64,000 nucleotides of DNA from positions 207,501 to 271,500 of the forward strand of contig NZ_SSXX01000002.1 of the NCBI RefSeq assembly GCF_009469615.1, read 5' to 3'. The stretch is from Dechloromonas sp. H13 (lineage in GTDB: Bacteria > Pseudomonadota > Gammaproteobacteria > Burkholderiales > Rhodocyclaceae). The position numbers and the translations under genes were made by a program. The notes under the pieces were generated by a model, which was given only the letters and a program-made list of their open reading frames with translations, was not told the DNA's origin and made no database searches. Positions 17,985 to 26,644 of the stretch are shown one piece after another. How positions within the stretch are numbered: position 1 is the stretch's first letter; the number at the start of each line of letters is the position of its first letter.

Positions 17985-19423
17985 CGGCGGCCGTCCGTTC
18001 TCAGGCCATGTTCTTCCAGGCGCGCGCTGCCCGGCAGGCGCGCGACAGCGGCCTGCAGAAGACGCTGGAGAAAGCCAGGCCGCTGTTCGTCGGCAAGCGG
18101 GCCAAGGGGCTCGCCGGGCTGGCCGACGACGGCCTCGACTTCGCCGGCCTGCGCGCCGCCTGCGAGGCCATCCGCCGTCGCGTCGTCGATGACCTCGACG
18201 TCTGGCTGGAACTTTTCGAGGCACGGGCCACGGCCGGCGGCGCCGAGGTGCTGTGGGCGCGCGACGGCGACGAGGTCGCGCGACTGGTGGTCGACATCGC
18301 GCAGCGCCATGGCGTGACCAAGGCGGTCAAGTCGAAATCCATGCTTTCCGAAGAGGCGCGCCTCAACGAGGCGCTCGCCGCCGCCGGCATCCGGCCGGTC
18401 GAAACCGACCTCGGGGAATACATCGTCCAGCTCGCCGGCGAAGCGCCCTCGCACATCATCGCCCCGGCGGTGCACAAGACGCTGGCCGAGGTCGAAGCAC
18501 TGTTCGCGCAGCATCACGAGCGTCCCGTCCAGGCGCGGACCGCGGCCGACATCCCGGCGCTGGCCGCCGAGGCGCGGGCCGTGCTGCGCCAGCATTTCCT
18601 GTCGGCGGAAATGGGCATTTCCGGCGCCAATTTCCTGATCGCCGAGAGCGGCTCGGCGGCGCTGGTGACCAACGAGGGCAACGGCCGCATGGTCACGACG
18701 CTGCCGCGTGTGCATGTCGTCGTCACCGGGATCGAGAAGATCGTCCCGACGCTCGACGATTTCGCGACCCTGATGCGCCTGCTGCCGCGCTCGGCGACGG
18801 GGCAGGGCATTTCCAACTACGTCTCGCTGTTGACCGGGACGCGCGGCGCCGACGAACGGGAAGGACCGGAAAAGACCGTCTTCATCCTCGTCGACAACGG
18901 ACGGGCCGCGCTCGCCGGGTCGGATTTTGCCGCCATGCTGCGTTGCATCCGCTGCGGCGCCTGCATGAACCACTGTCCGGTCTATTTCTCGCTCGGCGGC
19001 CACGCCTACGGCTGGGTCTATCCCGGGCCGATGGGCTCGGTGCTGACCCCGTTGTTCACCGGCATCGAGAACGCCCTCGACCTGCCGCACGCGTCCACCG
19101 GCTGTAACCAGTGCGGCAGCGTGTGTCCGGTCAATATTCCGCTGCCGGCGCTGATGCACCGCCTGCGCGAGATGCAGCACGAACGCGGCCTGCGTCCGTG
19201 GCGCGAGCGCTTAGCCCTGCGTGCCTGGGCCTGGCTGGCGGCGCGGCCCGGCCTCTATCGCTGGGCGACACGCCGGGCGGCGCGCTACCTGCGCTGGCTG
19301 ACCGACGAGAGCGGGCGCATCCGCGTTCTCGGCCTGGCGCCGGAGTGGACCGCCGGGCGCGACCTGGCACCGCCGCCGGGCCGGACTTTTCACGAACTTT
19401 ACGCAGCAAGAAAGAGAGCTTGA
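17981..19423 (+). CDS. lutB: Lactate utilisation protein B, iron-sulfur subunit
   Basis: LutB/LldF subunit of 480 residues: an N-terminal LUD domain, then a ferredoxin-like segment with two [4Fe-4S] motifs, CIRCGACMNHCP from Cys322 and CNQCGSVCP from Cys375, and a C-terminal hydrophobic-basic tail. Transfers electrons from lactate oxidation towards the quinone pool (family knowledge). Starts in an ATGA overlap with lutA, which shows translational coupling; the next gene begins two bases after its stop. Confidence 0.94.
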   Translation: MTAAVRSQAMFFQARAARQARDSGLQKTLEKARPLFVGKRAKGLAGLADDGLDFAGLRAACEAIRRRVVDDLDVWLELFEARATAGGAEVLWARDGDEVARLVVDIAQRHGVTKAVKSKSMLSEEARLNEALAAAGIRPVETDLGEYIVQLAGEAPSHIIAPAVHKTLAEVEALFAQHHERPVQARTAADIPALAAEARAVLRQHFLSAEMGISGANFLIAESGSAALVTNEGNGRMVTTLPRVHVVVTGIEKIVPTLDDFATLMRLLPRSATGQGISNYVSLLTGTRGADEREGPEKTVFILVDNGRAALAGSDFAAMLRCIRCGACMNHCPVYFSLGGHAYGWVYPGPMGSVLTPLFTGIENALDLPHASTGCNQCGSVCPVNIPLPALMHRLREMQHERGLRPWRERLALRAWAWLAARPGLYRWATRRAARYLRWLTDESGRIRVLGLAPEWTAGRDLAPPPGRTFHELYAARKRA

Positions 19424-19425
19424 GC

Positions 19426-20124
19426 ATGGAATTTGCAGTCGACGGCCCGAAGGCCATCCCCCTGTGGATCAACGGCCGCGCCTTCCTGACCGTGACGCCG
19501 TCGTTCTTCGATGTCGTCAATCCGGTCAGTGGCGAGGCGGTTTACCGGGTGCCGCTGTGCGGGGCCGACGAGGCGGCCGAAGCCGCCACCGCTGCCAGCG
19601 CCGCCCGGCCGGCCTGGGCTGCGCTGGCGCCCGCGGCGCGCCAGGCCAGCCTGAACGCGCTGGCCGATGCCCTGGAAGGCTATGCCGGTCATTTCGCCAA
19701 GCTGTTGCGCGGCGACACGGGCCTCGCCGAGGCAGCGGCAGCAGCCGACGTGGCCGCGGCGGTGGCGGCCCTGCGCGGTGCCGAGGTTGGCGAACCCGGT
19801 GTCGTCGCCATCGTCGTCGACGCCACGCGCCCGCTGGCCGGCCTCGCCGAAGCGGCGGCCCCGGCGCTGCGCGCAGGGGCGTGCGTGATCGTCAAGCCGA
19901 GCCCGAAGGCGCCGTCGGCTGCCTACGCGCTGTGCGAACTGTCCGGCCGCGCCGGCTGGCCGGGCGGCGTGCTCAACCTGCTGCAAGGCGACACGGAAGC
20001 GATCGCCGGATTGTGTGCCGCCGCCATCGACCGCCTGGCCTATGCCGGCGAGGCGGCGCTCGGCGCCCAGGTCGGCGCCATGGCTGCGGCTGCCGGCAAG
20101 CCGTTTGCGATGCAGGCTGCCTGA
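19426..20124 (+). CDS. Half-length aldehyde dehydrogenase-like protein (NAD-binding part only)
   Basis: A 232-residue protein matching only the first half of an NAD(P)-dependent aldehyde dehydrogenase (family length about 480). Visible are the N-terminal oligomerisation strands, the PAWAALAPAARQ helix, VIVKPSPKAPSAA with the cofactor-contacting lysine, and a degenerate GEAALGAQV loop in place of the usual FTGSxxVG. The protein stops where the catalytic glutamate (ELGGK) is expected, reading FAMQAA, and the whole cysteine domain is absent. No frameshifted remainder follows; the next gene starts at once. It therefore looks like a stable reduced form with a non-dehydrogenase role. Part of the lut operon. 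Confidence 0.75.
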   Translation: MEFAVDGPKAIPLWINGRAFLTVTPSFFDVVNPVSGEAVYRVPLCGADEAAEAATAASAARPAWAALAPAARQASLNALADALEGYAGHFAKLLRGDTGLAEAAAAADVAAAVAALRGAEVGEPGVVAIVVDATRPLAGLAEAAAPALRAGACVIVKPSPKAPSAAYALCELSGRAGWPGGVLNLLQGDTEAIAGLCAAAIDRLAYAGEAALGAQVGAMAAAAGKPFAMQAA

Positions 20125-21080
20125 TGCAGCGCATCGTCTACCTGGAACGCGAGTCGATCATCGCCGACGTCCGCCGCCCGGGCTTCGCCCACGACTGGGT
20201 CGAATACCCGAAGACGGCGCCGGCGCAGGTGGTCGAACGCCTGCAGGGCGCCAGCATCGCCATCATCAACAAGGCACCTTTGCCGGCGGTTGCGGTCGAC
20301 GCCCTGGCGGACCTGAAAATGATCGCCGTGGCGGCGACCGGCACCAACATCATCGATCTCGATGCCTGCCGGCGGCGCGGCATCGTTGTCTCCAACATCC
20401 GCGGCTATGCCGACCACACGGTGCCGGAACACGCGCTGGCGCTGCTGCTGGCGCTGTCGCGCAACCTGGTTGCCTGGCGCGCCTCGGTGCAGGCCGGGCG
20501 CTGGCAGCAGTCGGACCAGTTCTGCCTGTTCGACCACCCGATCCGCGACCTGCATGGCGCCACGCTCGGCCTGATCGGCAGCGGCAGCCTGGGCAACGGC
20601 GTCGCACGGCTGGCCGAGGCCTTCGGCATGCGCGTGCTGCGCGCCGAACACAAGGGGGCGACCGCGCTGCGCCCCGGCTACACCGATTTCGCGCAGGTCC
20701 TGCGCGAGGCTGACGCGATCAGCCTGCATTGCCCGCTGACGCCGCAGACGCAGGGCCTGATCGGCGAGGCCGAACTGCGCACGATGAAGCCGACGGCGCT
20801 GCTGATCAACACTGCGCGCGGCGGCCTGGTGGACGAGGTAGCGCTGATCCGGGCGCTGCAGGAAGGCTGGATCGCCGGCGCCGGCTTCGACGTCATCACC
20901 GCCGAACCGCCGCCGCCGAGCCACCCGATGGTCGCGCCAGAACTGCTGGCGCTGCCCAACTTCCTGTTGACGCCGCATGTCGCGTGGGCCAGCCGGCCGG
21001 CCATGCAGGCGCTGGCCGACCAGCTGATCGACAACATCGAAGCCTTTGTCGCGGGCAGTCCGCGCAACCGGGTGGCGTGA
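20124..21080 (+). CDS. D-2-hydroxyacid dehydrogenase
   Basis: NAD(P)-dependent dehydrogenase of the glycerate/D-lactate family, 318 residues. It carries the Rossmann motif GSGSLGNG, the catalytic arginine in NTARGGLVDE, an acidic partner following it, and the catalytic histidine in LTPHVAWAS. It is closest in style to glycerate or hydroxypyruvate reductases. Its place between lutB and lutC, with one-base and three-base overlaps, suggests that D-lactate or a related 2-hydroxyacid is fed into, or balanced against, the LutABC reaction (inference). Confidence 0.87.
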   Translation: MQRIVYLERESIIADVRRPGFAHDWVEYPKTAPAQVVERLQGASIAIINKAPLPAVAVDALADLKMIAVAATGTNIIDLDACRRRGIVVSNIRGYADHTVPEHALALLLALSRNLVAWRASVQAGRWQQSDQFCLFDHPIRDLHGATLGLIGSGSLGNGVARLAEAFGMRVLRAEHKGATALRPGYTDFAQVLREADAISLHCPLTPQTQGLIGEAELRTMKPTALLINTARGGLVDEVALIRALQEGWIAGAGFDVITAEPPPPSHPMVAPELLALPNFLLTPHVAWASRPAMQALADQLIDNIEAFVAGSPRNRVA

Positions 21081-21727
21081 GCGCGCGCGAGGAGATCCTG
21101 CAGCGCGTCCGCGCCGGCCTCGGCAAGCGCGACGCGGCGGCGCGCCGGGCGGCGGCCGAGGCGTGCCTGAGCGATCCGGCGCGCGGCCCGCAGCCGCGCA
21201 TGGCGAGCGATCTCGTCGCGCGTTTCGCGGACAAGGCGCGGAGCCTGGCGAGCAGCGTCGAGCAGGTCGGCGACATGGCGGCGGTACCGGCCGCCGTCGC
21301 CCGCTACCTGACGGCGCAGGGGCTGCCACCGCAGGCCGTGGCGACCGGTGACGTCGCCGGGCTCGACTGGGCAGGCGCCGGCCTCGAGGTTGCCGCGCGG
21401 GTTGCGGTCGATGCCGACCGTACCGGCATTTCCGGCTGCTTCTGCGCCATCGCCGAAACCGGCACGCTGATGCTGCTCTCCGGCCCGCGGACGCCGGCCA
21501 GCGTCAGCCTGCTGCCGGAAACCCACATCGCCGTCGTTCCCGTCGGGCGCCTCGTCGCCACGATGGAGGACGCCTTCGCGCTGCTACGCGCCGAACGGGG
21601 CGCCCTGCCGCGCGCCGTCAATTTCATTTCCGGCCCCTCGCGGACCGGCGACATCGAGCAAACCATCGTCCTCGGCGCCCACGGGCCGTGCCGGGTGCAC
21701 CTGATCCTGTGCGGAGAAACTTCATGA
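21077..21727 (+). CDS. lutC: Lactate utilisation protein C (LUD domain)
   Basis: 216-residue LUD-domain protein, third component of the LutABC lactate-oxidising complex. Recognisable by GCFCAIAETGTLML and the SLLPETHIAVV segment. It starts with a GTG overlapping the stop of the dehydrogenase gene, and its own stop overlaps the ATG of the S4 gene. The N-terminal 70 residues are charged and helical, as usual in LutC. Confidence 0.92.
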   Translation: MSAREEILQRVRAGLGKRDAAARRAAAEACLSDPARGPQPRMASDLVARFADKARSLASSVEQVGDMAAVPAAVARYLTAQGLPPQAVATGDVAGLDWAGAGLEVAARVAVDADRTGISGCFCAIAETGTLMLLSGPRTPASVSLLPETHIAVVPVGRLVATMEDAFALLRAERGALPRAVNFISGPSRTGDIEQTIVLGAHGPCRVHLILCGETS

Positions 21728-21939
21728 GCATTACCCTGGCCGTGCGCGGCGACTACATCCAGCTCGACCAGCTGCTCAAGGCCACCGGCCTCTGCGATTC
21801 CGGCGGCGCGGCGCATGCCGCCATCGCCGAGGGGCGGGTCAGGGTGGATGGTGCGGTCGACACCCGGAAACGGGCCAAATTGCGGCCGGGGCAGACGGTC
21901 CAGTTCGCCGGCGAGGAAGTCCGGCTGGTCGCCGAATAG
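21724..21939 (+). CDS. S4-domain RNA-binding protein (YbcJ-like)
   Basis: A 71-residue single S4 domain. Core features are LDQLLKATGLCDSGGAAH, an invariant-type GRVRVDG turn and RKRAKLRPGQ. Such small S4 proteins bind structured RNA, often ribosomal (family knowledge). Last gene of the lut operon by overlap, but it is probably a housekeeping passenger. Confidence 0.88.
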   Translation: MSITLAVRGDYIQLDQLLKATGLCDSGGAAHAAIAEGRVRVDGAVDTRKRAKLRPGQTVQFAGEEVRLVAE

Positions 21940-21948
21940 GCCGCCGCC

Positions 21949-22509
21949 TCAGTCGAGCCAGCGGATCGGCGAGGCCAGTTCCGGGTGCCGGCCGATGCGG
22001 CCGGCGTAGAGTTCGGCGATGCGCGCGAGATCCCGGTCGCGGTCGCCGCCCAGATCGATGTAGGCGACGATGCCGGCTTCCTTGCGCGCGTAGTCGATGA
22101 CGGCGATGGCCAGCGGCACCTTGGCGCCGAGGGCGATGCGGTAGAAGCCGGATTTCCAGCCTTCCGTCCGACGCCGGGTGCCTTCGGGCGTGATGCCGAG
22201 GATGAAGCGCTCGCGCACGGCGAACTGTTCGATCATCTGCGTCACGACGTTGGTCCGTTCGCGGCGGTTGATCGGGATGCCGCCGAGCCGCCGCATCAGG
22301 CCGGCGAATGGCCAGCGGAAGGCGACGTCCTTGGCCATCCAGCGCACCTCGGCGCCGAGCGCGAAGTTGGCGAACAGGCCGTAGAAAGCGTCCCAGTTCG
22401 AGGTGTGCGGGTATTCGATGAGCACTGCCCTGGGTGGGCGCGGCCCGGGCGGCTCGAAGACCTTCCAGCCGAGGAGTGCGAGGAGGAGGCGGGAGAAGCG
22501 GCGCAGCAT
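21949..22509 (-). CDS. 1-acyl-sn-glycerol-3-phosphate acyltransferase-like protein
   Basis: 186-residue PlsC-fold acyltransferase. The catalytic HxxxxD is HTSNWD near residues 35-40 and the phosphate-binding block is TPEGTR. It is shorter than canonical PlsC and belongs to the group with HTSNWD motifs whose acyl acceptor is unknown. Hydrophobic N terminus suggests membrane association. It lies three bases after the DUF47 gene on the same strand. Confidence 0.85.
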   Translation of the reverse strand: MLRRFSRLLLALLGWKVFEPPGPRPPRAVLIEYPHTSNWDAFYGLFANFALGAEVRWMAKDVAFRWPFAGLMRRLGGIPINRRERTNVVTQMIEQFAVRERFILGITPEGTRRRTEGWKSGFYRIALGAKVPLAIAVIDYARKEAGIVAYIDLGGDRDRDLARIAELYAGRIGRHPELASPIRWLD

Positions 22510-22512
22510 CGG

Positions 22513-23151
22513 TCAGGTGATCTTGACCACGATGTCGTGCAGCGTGTTGGCGCAATTGGCCATGCGGTCGGCGGCGTTCGACAGATGGCGGTAGATTTCG
22601 CGGCGCTTGAACATGTTGATGTAGTCGTCGCCCTGGAACAGTTCGGCGATCGCCCGCCGGTAGGCCTTCTCGACCTTGCGTTCGGCCTTGCGCCCGGCGT
22701 CGGCATCGGCTTCGGCGGCTGCCGGTTCCCTGGCGAGCTTGGTGAAGCCGAGGACCAGCGCGTCGGTGCCGAGCTTGATGTGCATGGCCATCTCCAGGCA
22801 GTGCTTGTCGGGCGCGACACAGAGAACGTTCATCTCGCTGACCGTGCTCTTACAGTAATTGACGATCTCGTCGAGGTTGATGATGGCGCGGTAGAGATCC
22901 TCGCGGTCGATCGGCGTCGAGAAGGCCTCGTTCAGCGCGTGCAGGTTGCGGATCTTGATGTGGTCGGCGGCATGTTCATCCTGGCGGATCAGCTCGCCGG
23001 TCGCCGGGTCGCCGCTTTCCATGAACTCGACGAGCAGGCCGGTGGTATGCGCGACCTGCTCGCACTGCTCGACCAGCAGGGCGAAGAAATTGGGCGTTTT
23101 CGGGAAGACGCGCTCGAGCAGGCGACGGAAGAAGGAAGGCTGTTCGATCAT
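22513..23151 (-). CDS. DUF47/PhoU-like phosphate transport regulator
   Basis: 212-residue all-helical PhoU-related protein of the family usually found beside Pit phosphate transporters, for which it is thought to act as a partner or regulator (family knowledge). Repeated Asp/Glu-rich helices such as DEHAADHIK and NLDEIVNYCKS are typical metal-binding PhoU signatures. Its start overlaps the pit stop by four bases, so the two are made together. Confidence 0.9.
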   Translation of the reverse strand: MIEQPSFFRRLLERVFPKTPNFFALLVEQCEQVAHTTGLLVEFMESGDPATGELIRQDEHAADHIKIRNLHALNEAFSTPIDREDLYRAIINLDEIVNYCKSTVSEMNVLCVAPDKHCLEMAMHIKLGTDALVLGFTKLAREPAAAEADADAGRKAERKVEKAYRRAIAELFQGDDYINMFKRREIYRHLSNAADRMANCANTLHDIVVKIT

Positions 23152-24194
23152 GGCGGGCCTCCGAGAAAGAGATTGACCAGCGCGTAGGCCTGGATGGCGA
23201 CGAGGGCGGCGCCGGGAATGGTGATGACCCAGGTCACTGCGATGTCCTTGGCCTTGGCCCAGCGCACCGCGCGCGGGCGTTCCGAGGCGCCGATGCCCAT
23301 GATCGAGGTGGCCACCACGTGCGTCGTCGACACCGGCGCGCCGCCGGCCGAGGCGGCGAGGATGACCGCCGCCGAGGTCAGCTGCGAGCCGAGGGCGTGG
23401 ATCGGCCGTACCCGGTAGATGGCGAAGCCGAGCGTGCGGACGATGCGCCAGCCGCCAGAGAGGATGCCGAGGGTGATCGCCGTGGCGCAGGCGAGCATGA
23501 CCCAGAAGGGCACCTCGAAGGTCGGGATGAAGCCGCCGAGCAGCAGGACCAGGGTCAGGATGCCCATGCTCTTCTGCGCGTCGTTAGCGCCGTGCGAAAA
23601 GGCTAGGCCGGCGGCGGTGACGAACTGCAGGCCGCGCAGGCGGGCGTTGGCGGCCGGGTTGGCCGCCATCAGCACGGCGGTCAGCAGCCGGTGCGCCAGA
23701 TAGCCGAGCCAGAAGCCGAGCAGCGGCGACAGCAGCAGCGCCGCCAGCACCTTGACGATACCGGTCAGGTGGCCGTGCAGCAGTTCGCCGAAGCCCCAGA
23801 CGACATGGTCGCTGCCGACCGAGACGGTGACGGCGCCGATCAGCCCGCCGACCAGCGCGTGCGACGACGACGACGGAATGCCGAAGTACCAGGTGCCGAG
23901 GTTCCAGACGATGGCGCCGAGCAGCCCGCAGAGCAGGATGGCCAGCGAGAGCAGGGGTGCCACGCCGTCGAGCGCGACGAACTTGCCGATGGTGTTGGCG
24001 ACCGCCGTGCCGCCGAGCAGCGGGCCGAGGAACTCGAAGACGCCGACGATGACGACCGCCTGCGCCGGCGTCATGGCGCGCGAGGCGATGACGGTGGCGA
24101 CGATGTTGGCGGCGTCGTGGAAGCCGTTGGTGTAGTCGAACAGCAGCACGATGACGACGGTGATCGTCGCGAGCAGGACGACGCCCTCAGCCAT
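23148..24194 (-). CDS. pit: Low-affinity inorganic phosphate transporter, Pit family
   Basis: Inner-membrane phosphate (metal-phosphate) symporter with about ten helices, 348 residues. The two inverted-repeat signatures are present: GFHDAANIVATVI near the N terminus and SHGANDAQKSMG in the second half, plus SSSHALVGG. It is short compared with E. coli PitA (499) but usual for the DUF47-linked type. First gene of a three-gene minus-strand operon with the DUF47 protein and an acyltransferase. Confidence 0.93.
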   Translation of the reverse strand: MAEGVVLLATITVVIVLLFDYTNGFHDAANIVATVIASRAMTPAQAVVIVGVFEFLGPLLGGTAVANTIGKFVALDGVAPLLSLAILLCGLLGAIVWNLGTWYFGIPSSSSHALVGGLIGAVTVSVGSDHVVWGFGELLHGHLTGIVKVLAALLLSPLLGFWLGYLAHRLLTAVLMAANPAANARLRGLQFVTAAGLAFSHGANDAQKSMGILTLVLLLGGFIPTFEVPFWVMLACATAITLGILSGGWRIVRTLGFAIYRVRPIHALGSQLTSAAVILAASAGGAPVSTTHVVATSIMGIGASERPRAVRWAKAKDIAVTWVITIPGAALVAIQAYALVNLFLGGPP

Positions 24195-24345
24195 CGTGCC
24201 GCGCCCGGCGGGGTGCAGTGTTGTTGTTTGTTGTCATCAAATCAGTATAGCGCCGTTGGCACTGCCGGGATTTGCGCGAAAACCGGCGCCGGTTGCGGTC
24301 GACCGTCTAAAATAAGCAAATTCTGATTCGCAGGGACGCGCCGCC
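24195..24345. other. Divergent intergenic region pit / TDT transporter
   Basis: About 150 bases between two divergent starts. It contains one copy of the dispersed motif (24291-24304) followed by an A/T-rich stretch CTAAAATAAGCAAATT that may carry promoter elements for the TDT gene. No ORF or clear operator was seen. Confidence 0.45.
24291..24304 (-). repeat. Dispersed motif copy (intergenic)
   Basis: On the minus strand reads GGTCGACCGCAACC, preceded by TTTGCTTATTTTAGAC. Between the divergent pit and TDT genes, outside any gene. Confidence 0.65.
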
Positions 24346-25386
24346 ATGGCCTACCCGAAATTTTCCGAAATCACGCGCGCCTTCGCCCCAGGCTGGTTCG
24401 CCGCCGTCATGGGCAGCGGCGTCCTGGCGCTGACCACGCACGGGCTCGCCGCGCATTGGCCGCTCCTGGCCGGGCCGGCGCTGGCGCTGCACTGGTTCGC
24501 CTCGCTGCTCTTCGTCGTGCTCGCCGTGCCCTGGCTGGCGCGCTGGCTGCGCTTCCGCGATGCCGCGCTGCAGACGCTCATGCATCCGGTGCAGGCCAAC
24601 TTCTACCCGACCTTCTCGATCGCCCTGCTGGTGCTGGCGGCGCAATGGCTGGTCTTCACGCCCTGCGTCGCGCTGGCGCTGACCTTGTGGTGGCTGGGCG
24701 TCGTCCTGCATTTCGCCTTCAGCTTTGCCGTGCTGTTCTTCATGTTCCGTGGCGAGCACGTGGCGATGGAGCACGTGACGCCGGCCCATTTCATCCCGGC
24801 CGTCGGCCTCGTCGTCATGCCGCTGGCCGGCGCGCCGCTGCTGCCGCACATGGCGGAATCGACGCGCCAAGTTGCGCTGACCGTCAACGCCGTCGGCCTC
24901 GGCGCCGGCAGCATGATGTATGTCGGCCTGCTCGGCATCACGCTGTTCCGCAAATACCTGCACAAGCCTGCGCAGGGCATCCTGACGCCGACGGTGTGGA
25001 TTCACCTGGCGCCGCTCGGCGTCATTCCGGTCAGCCTGGCCAACCTGCTCGATTACCTGCCCTTCCCGGCGGCGCGCGAGGTCGCCGTGGTGGCGATGCT
25101 CCTGTTCTGGGGCTTCGGTGTCTGGTGGCTGGTCATGGCCAGCCTGCTGACGCTGGCGGCGCGCGCCGCCGGGCAACTGCCGTTCGCGCTTTCGTGGTGG
25201 GGCTTCACCTTTCCGCTCGGCGCCTTCGTCGCCGAAAGCCTGCGTCTGACGAAACTGCTCGGCTGGGGCACCATCCTCGCCGTCGGCGTCGCCGCGTGGT
25301 TGCTGCTCTGCGCGCTGTGGGCGCTGACGCTGTGGCGCACGGCATGCGGCGTCGCCAGCGGCGACATCTTCCGGCCCCACCCGTGA
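24346..25386 (+). CDS. TDT/SLAC1 family membrane transporter
   Basis: A 346-residue polytopic protein with about ten membrane helices of the tellurite-resistance/dicarboxylate transporter (SLAC1, TehA, Mae1) fold. Near the N terminus is FAPGWFAAVMGSGVLAL, and each helix pair carries the small-residue pattern typical of the anion-channel fold. Substrate could be sulfite, C4-dicarboxylate or another anion; the sequence does not decide. The stop overlaps the GTG of the downstream hydrolase. Confidence 0.85.
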   Translation: MAYPKFSEITRAFAPGWFAAVMGSGVLALTTHGLAAHWPLLAGPALALHWFASLLFVVLAVPWLARWLRFRDAALQTLMHPVQANFYPTFSIALLVLAAQWLVFTPCVALALTLWWLGVVLHFAFSFAVLFFMFRGEHVAMEHVTPAHFIPAVGLVVMPLAGAPLLPHMAESTRQVALTVNAVGLGAGSMMYVGLLGITLFRKYLHKPAQGILTPTVWIHLAPLGVIPVSLANLLDYLPFPAAREVAVVAMLLFWGFGVWWLVMASLLTLAARAAGQLPFALSWWGFTFPLGAFVAESLRLTKLLGWGTILAVGVAAWLLLCALWALTLWRTACGVASGDIFRPHP

Positions 25387-26279
25387 TCGAGGCGCTGCTC
25401 GGCGTATTGGGCGCCGGCTGGCTCGGCGGCAACTGGCTGATCCGCCGCGGACTGGCGGCGCCTCGCGTCGCCGACGGCGCGACACCGGAAGGTGTCGCCT
25501 GGCAGGCCGTCGAATTCGCCACGGCCAACGGCAAGACGCTGCGCGGCTGGTGGATTCCGGCCGGTGAGCGGGCGCCGGCGCTGGCCGTGCTGCACGGCTG
25601 GGGCGGCAACGCGGCGATGATGCTGCCGCTGGTCGCCGCCCTGCACCGGGCCGGCTACGGCCTGTTGCTGTTCTCGGCGCGCAACCACGGGGCCAGCGAC
25701 GGCGACACCTTCTCGTCGCTGCCGCGCTTCGCCGAGGATCTCGAACACGCCTTCGACTGGCTGTGCGCCCGGCCGGAGGTCGATGCCGCCCGCGTCGGCC
25801 TGCTCGGCCACTCGGTCGGCGCCGGCGCCGCGCTGCTGGTCGCCGCCCGCCGGCGCGACGTGGCGGCGGTCGTCAGCCTGGCCGCCTTCGCCCACCCGGC
25901 CGGCCTGATGCGCCGCTGGCTGCGCTGGAAACGCATCCCCTACCGGCCGTTCGGCTGGTACATCCTGGCCTACGTGCAGCACGTCATCGGCCACCGCTTC
26001 GACGACATCGCCCCGCGCCGGACGATCGCCGACGTCGCCTGTCCCGTCCTGCTGGTGCATGGCAACGCCGACGCCACCGTGCCGGTCGCCGAGGCGCACG
26101 AAATCCTGGCCGCCGCCCGTCCCGGGCAGGCGCGGTTGCTGCTGATCGCCGGCGATCACGAGGGCTTCGCGGAGATCGACGGCCCGCTGGCCGCGGTCGT
26201 GGAATTTCTCGACCAGGCTGCTGCCGCAGGCCGCGGAAAGCGCCCGAATGCTTCGCCGGTGGGGCATTTGCCGCGATAA
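25383..26279 (+). CDS. Alpha/beta hydrolase (FrsA/BAAT-like)
   Basis: 298-residue hydrolase with an N-terminal hydrophobic anchor (LLGVLGAGWLGGNWL). The triad is visible: nucleophile in GHSVG, acid in HGNADATVP, histidine in GDHEGF. GTG start coupled to the TDT gene stop. Resembles the predicted dienelactone-hydrolase-like group that is anchored in the membrane; substrate unknown. Confidence 0.82.
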   Translation: MIEALLGVLGAGWLGGNWLIRRGLAAPRVADGATPEGVAWQAVEFATANGKTLRGWWIPAGERAPALAVLHGWGGNAAMMLPLVAALHRAGYGLLLFSARNHGASDGDTFSSLPRFAEDLEHAFDWLCARPEVDAARVGLLGHSVGAGAALLVAARRRDVAAVVSLAAFAHPAGLMRRWLRWKRIPYRPFGWYILAYVQHVIGHRFDDIAPRRTIADVACPVLLVHGNADATVPVAEAHEILAAARPGQARLLLIAGDHEGFAEIDGPLAAVVEFLDQAAAAGRGKRPNASPVGHLPR

Positions 26280-26286
26280 TCGCGGC

Positions 26287-26643
26287 ATGGATGAACGCCG
26301 CAAGAACCTTCGCATCGCCGCCCGGATTCCCTGCGACCTGCTGATCGCGCCGACCGGGAAACATTTTTCCGGATTTACCAAGAACATTTCGTTCGGCGGT
26401 GTCGAATTCGAGGCCAGCGAATCGTTGACCCGCACCGGCAATGTCGTGGCCAGCGGCACGCCGGCGATCCTGACCTTCCTGCTGCGCCGGATGGGCGTGC
26501 TTCAGGAACTCAAGTTTCCCTGCCGCTTGCGTTTCGTCGCGGCCAACCGGGCGGGGATCGAATTCACCGTCTCGCACCCGACGCCGGAGCAGCGCGCGGC
26601 GCTCCAGACGATGCTGGAAACGCGCTCGAACCGCGTCGACTGA
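26287..26643 (+). CDS. PilZ-domain protein
   Basis: 118-residue stand-alone PilZ domain, a probable c-di-GMP receptor. The nucleotide-binding RxxxR is in MDERRKNLRIA (residues 4-9) and the second motif is NISFGGVEF. Start at the ATG at 26287 places the motif at the N terminus as usual; the frame opens 39 bases earlier inside the hydrolase gene. With pilS/pilR elsewhere in the window, a link to surface motility is possible but unproven. Confidence 0.88.
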   Translation: MDERRKNLRIAARIPCDLLIAPTGKHFSGFTKNISFGGVEFEASESLTRTGNVVASGTPAILTFLLRRMGVLQELKFPCRLRFVAANRAGIEFTVSHPTPEQRAALQTMLETRSNRVD

Positions 26644-26644
26644 C

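Noticed and set aside
19426-20124. Aldehyde dehydrogenase fragment as a pseudogene
   Set aside because: No stop-broken remainder follows, the next gene begins at its stop, and spacing to lutB is two bases, which fits a maintained gene better.
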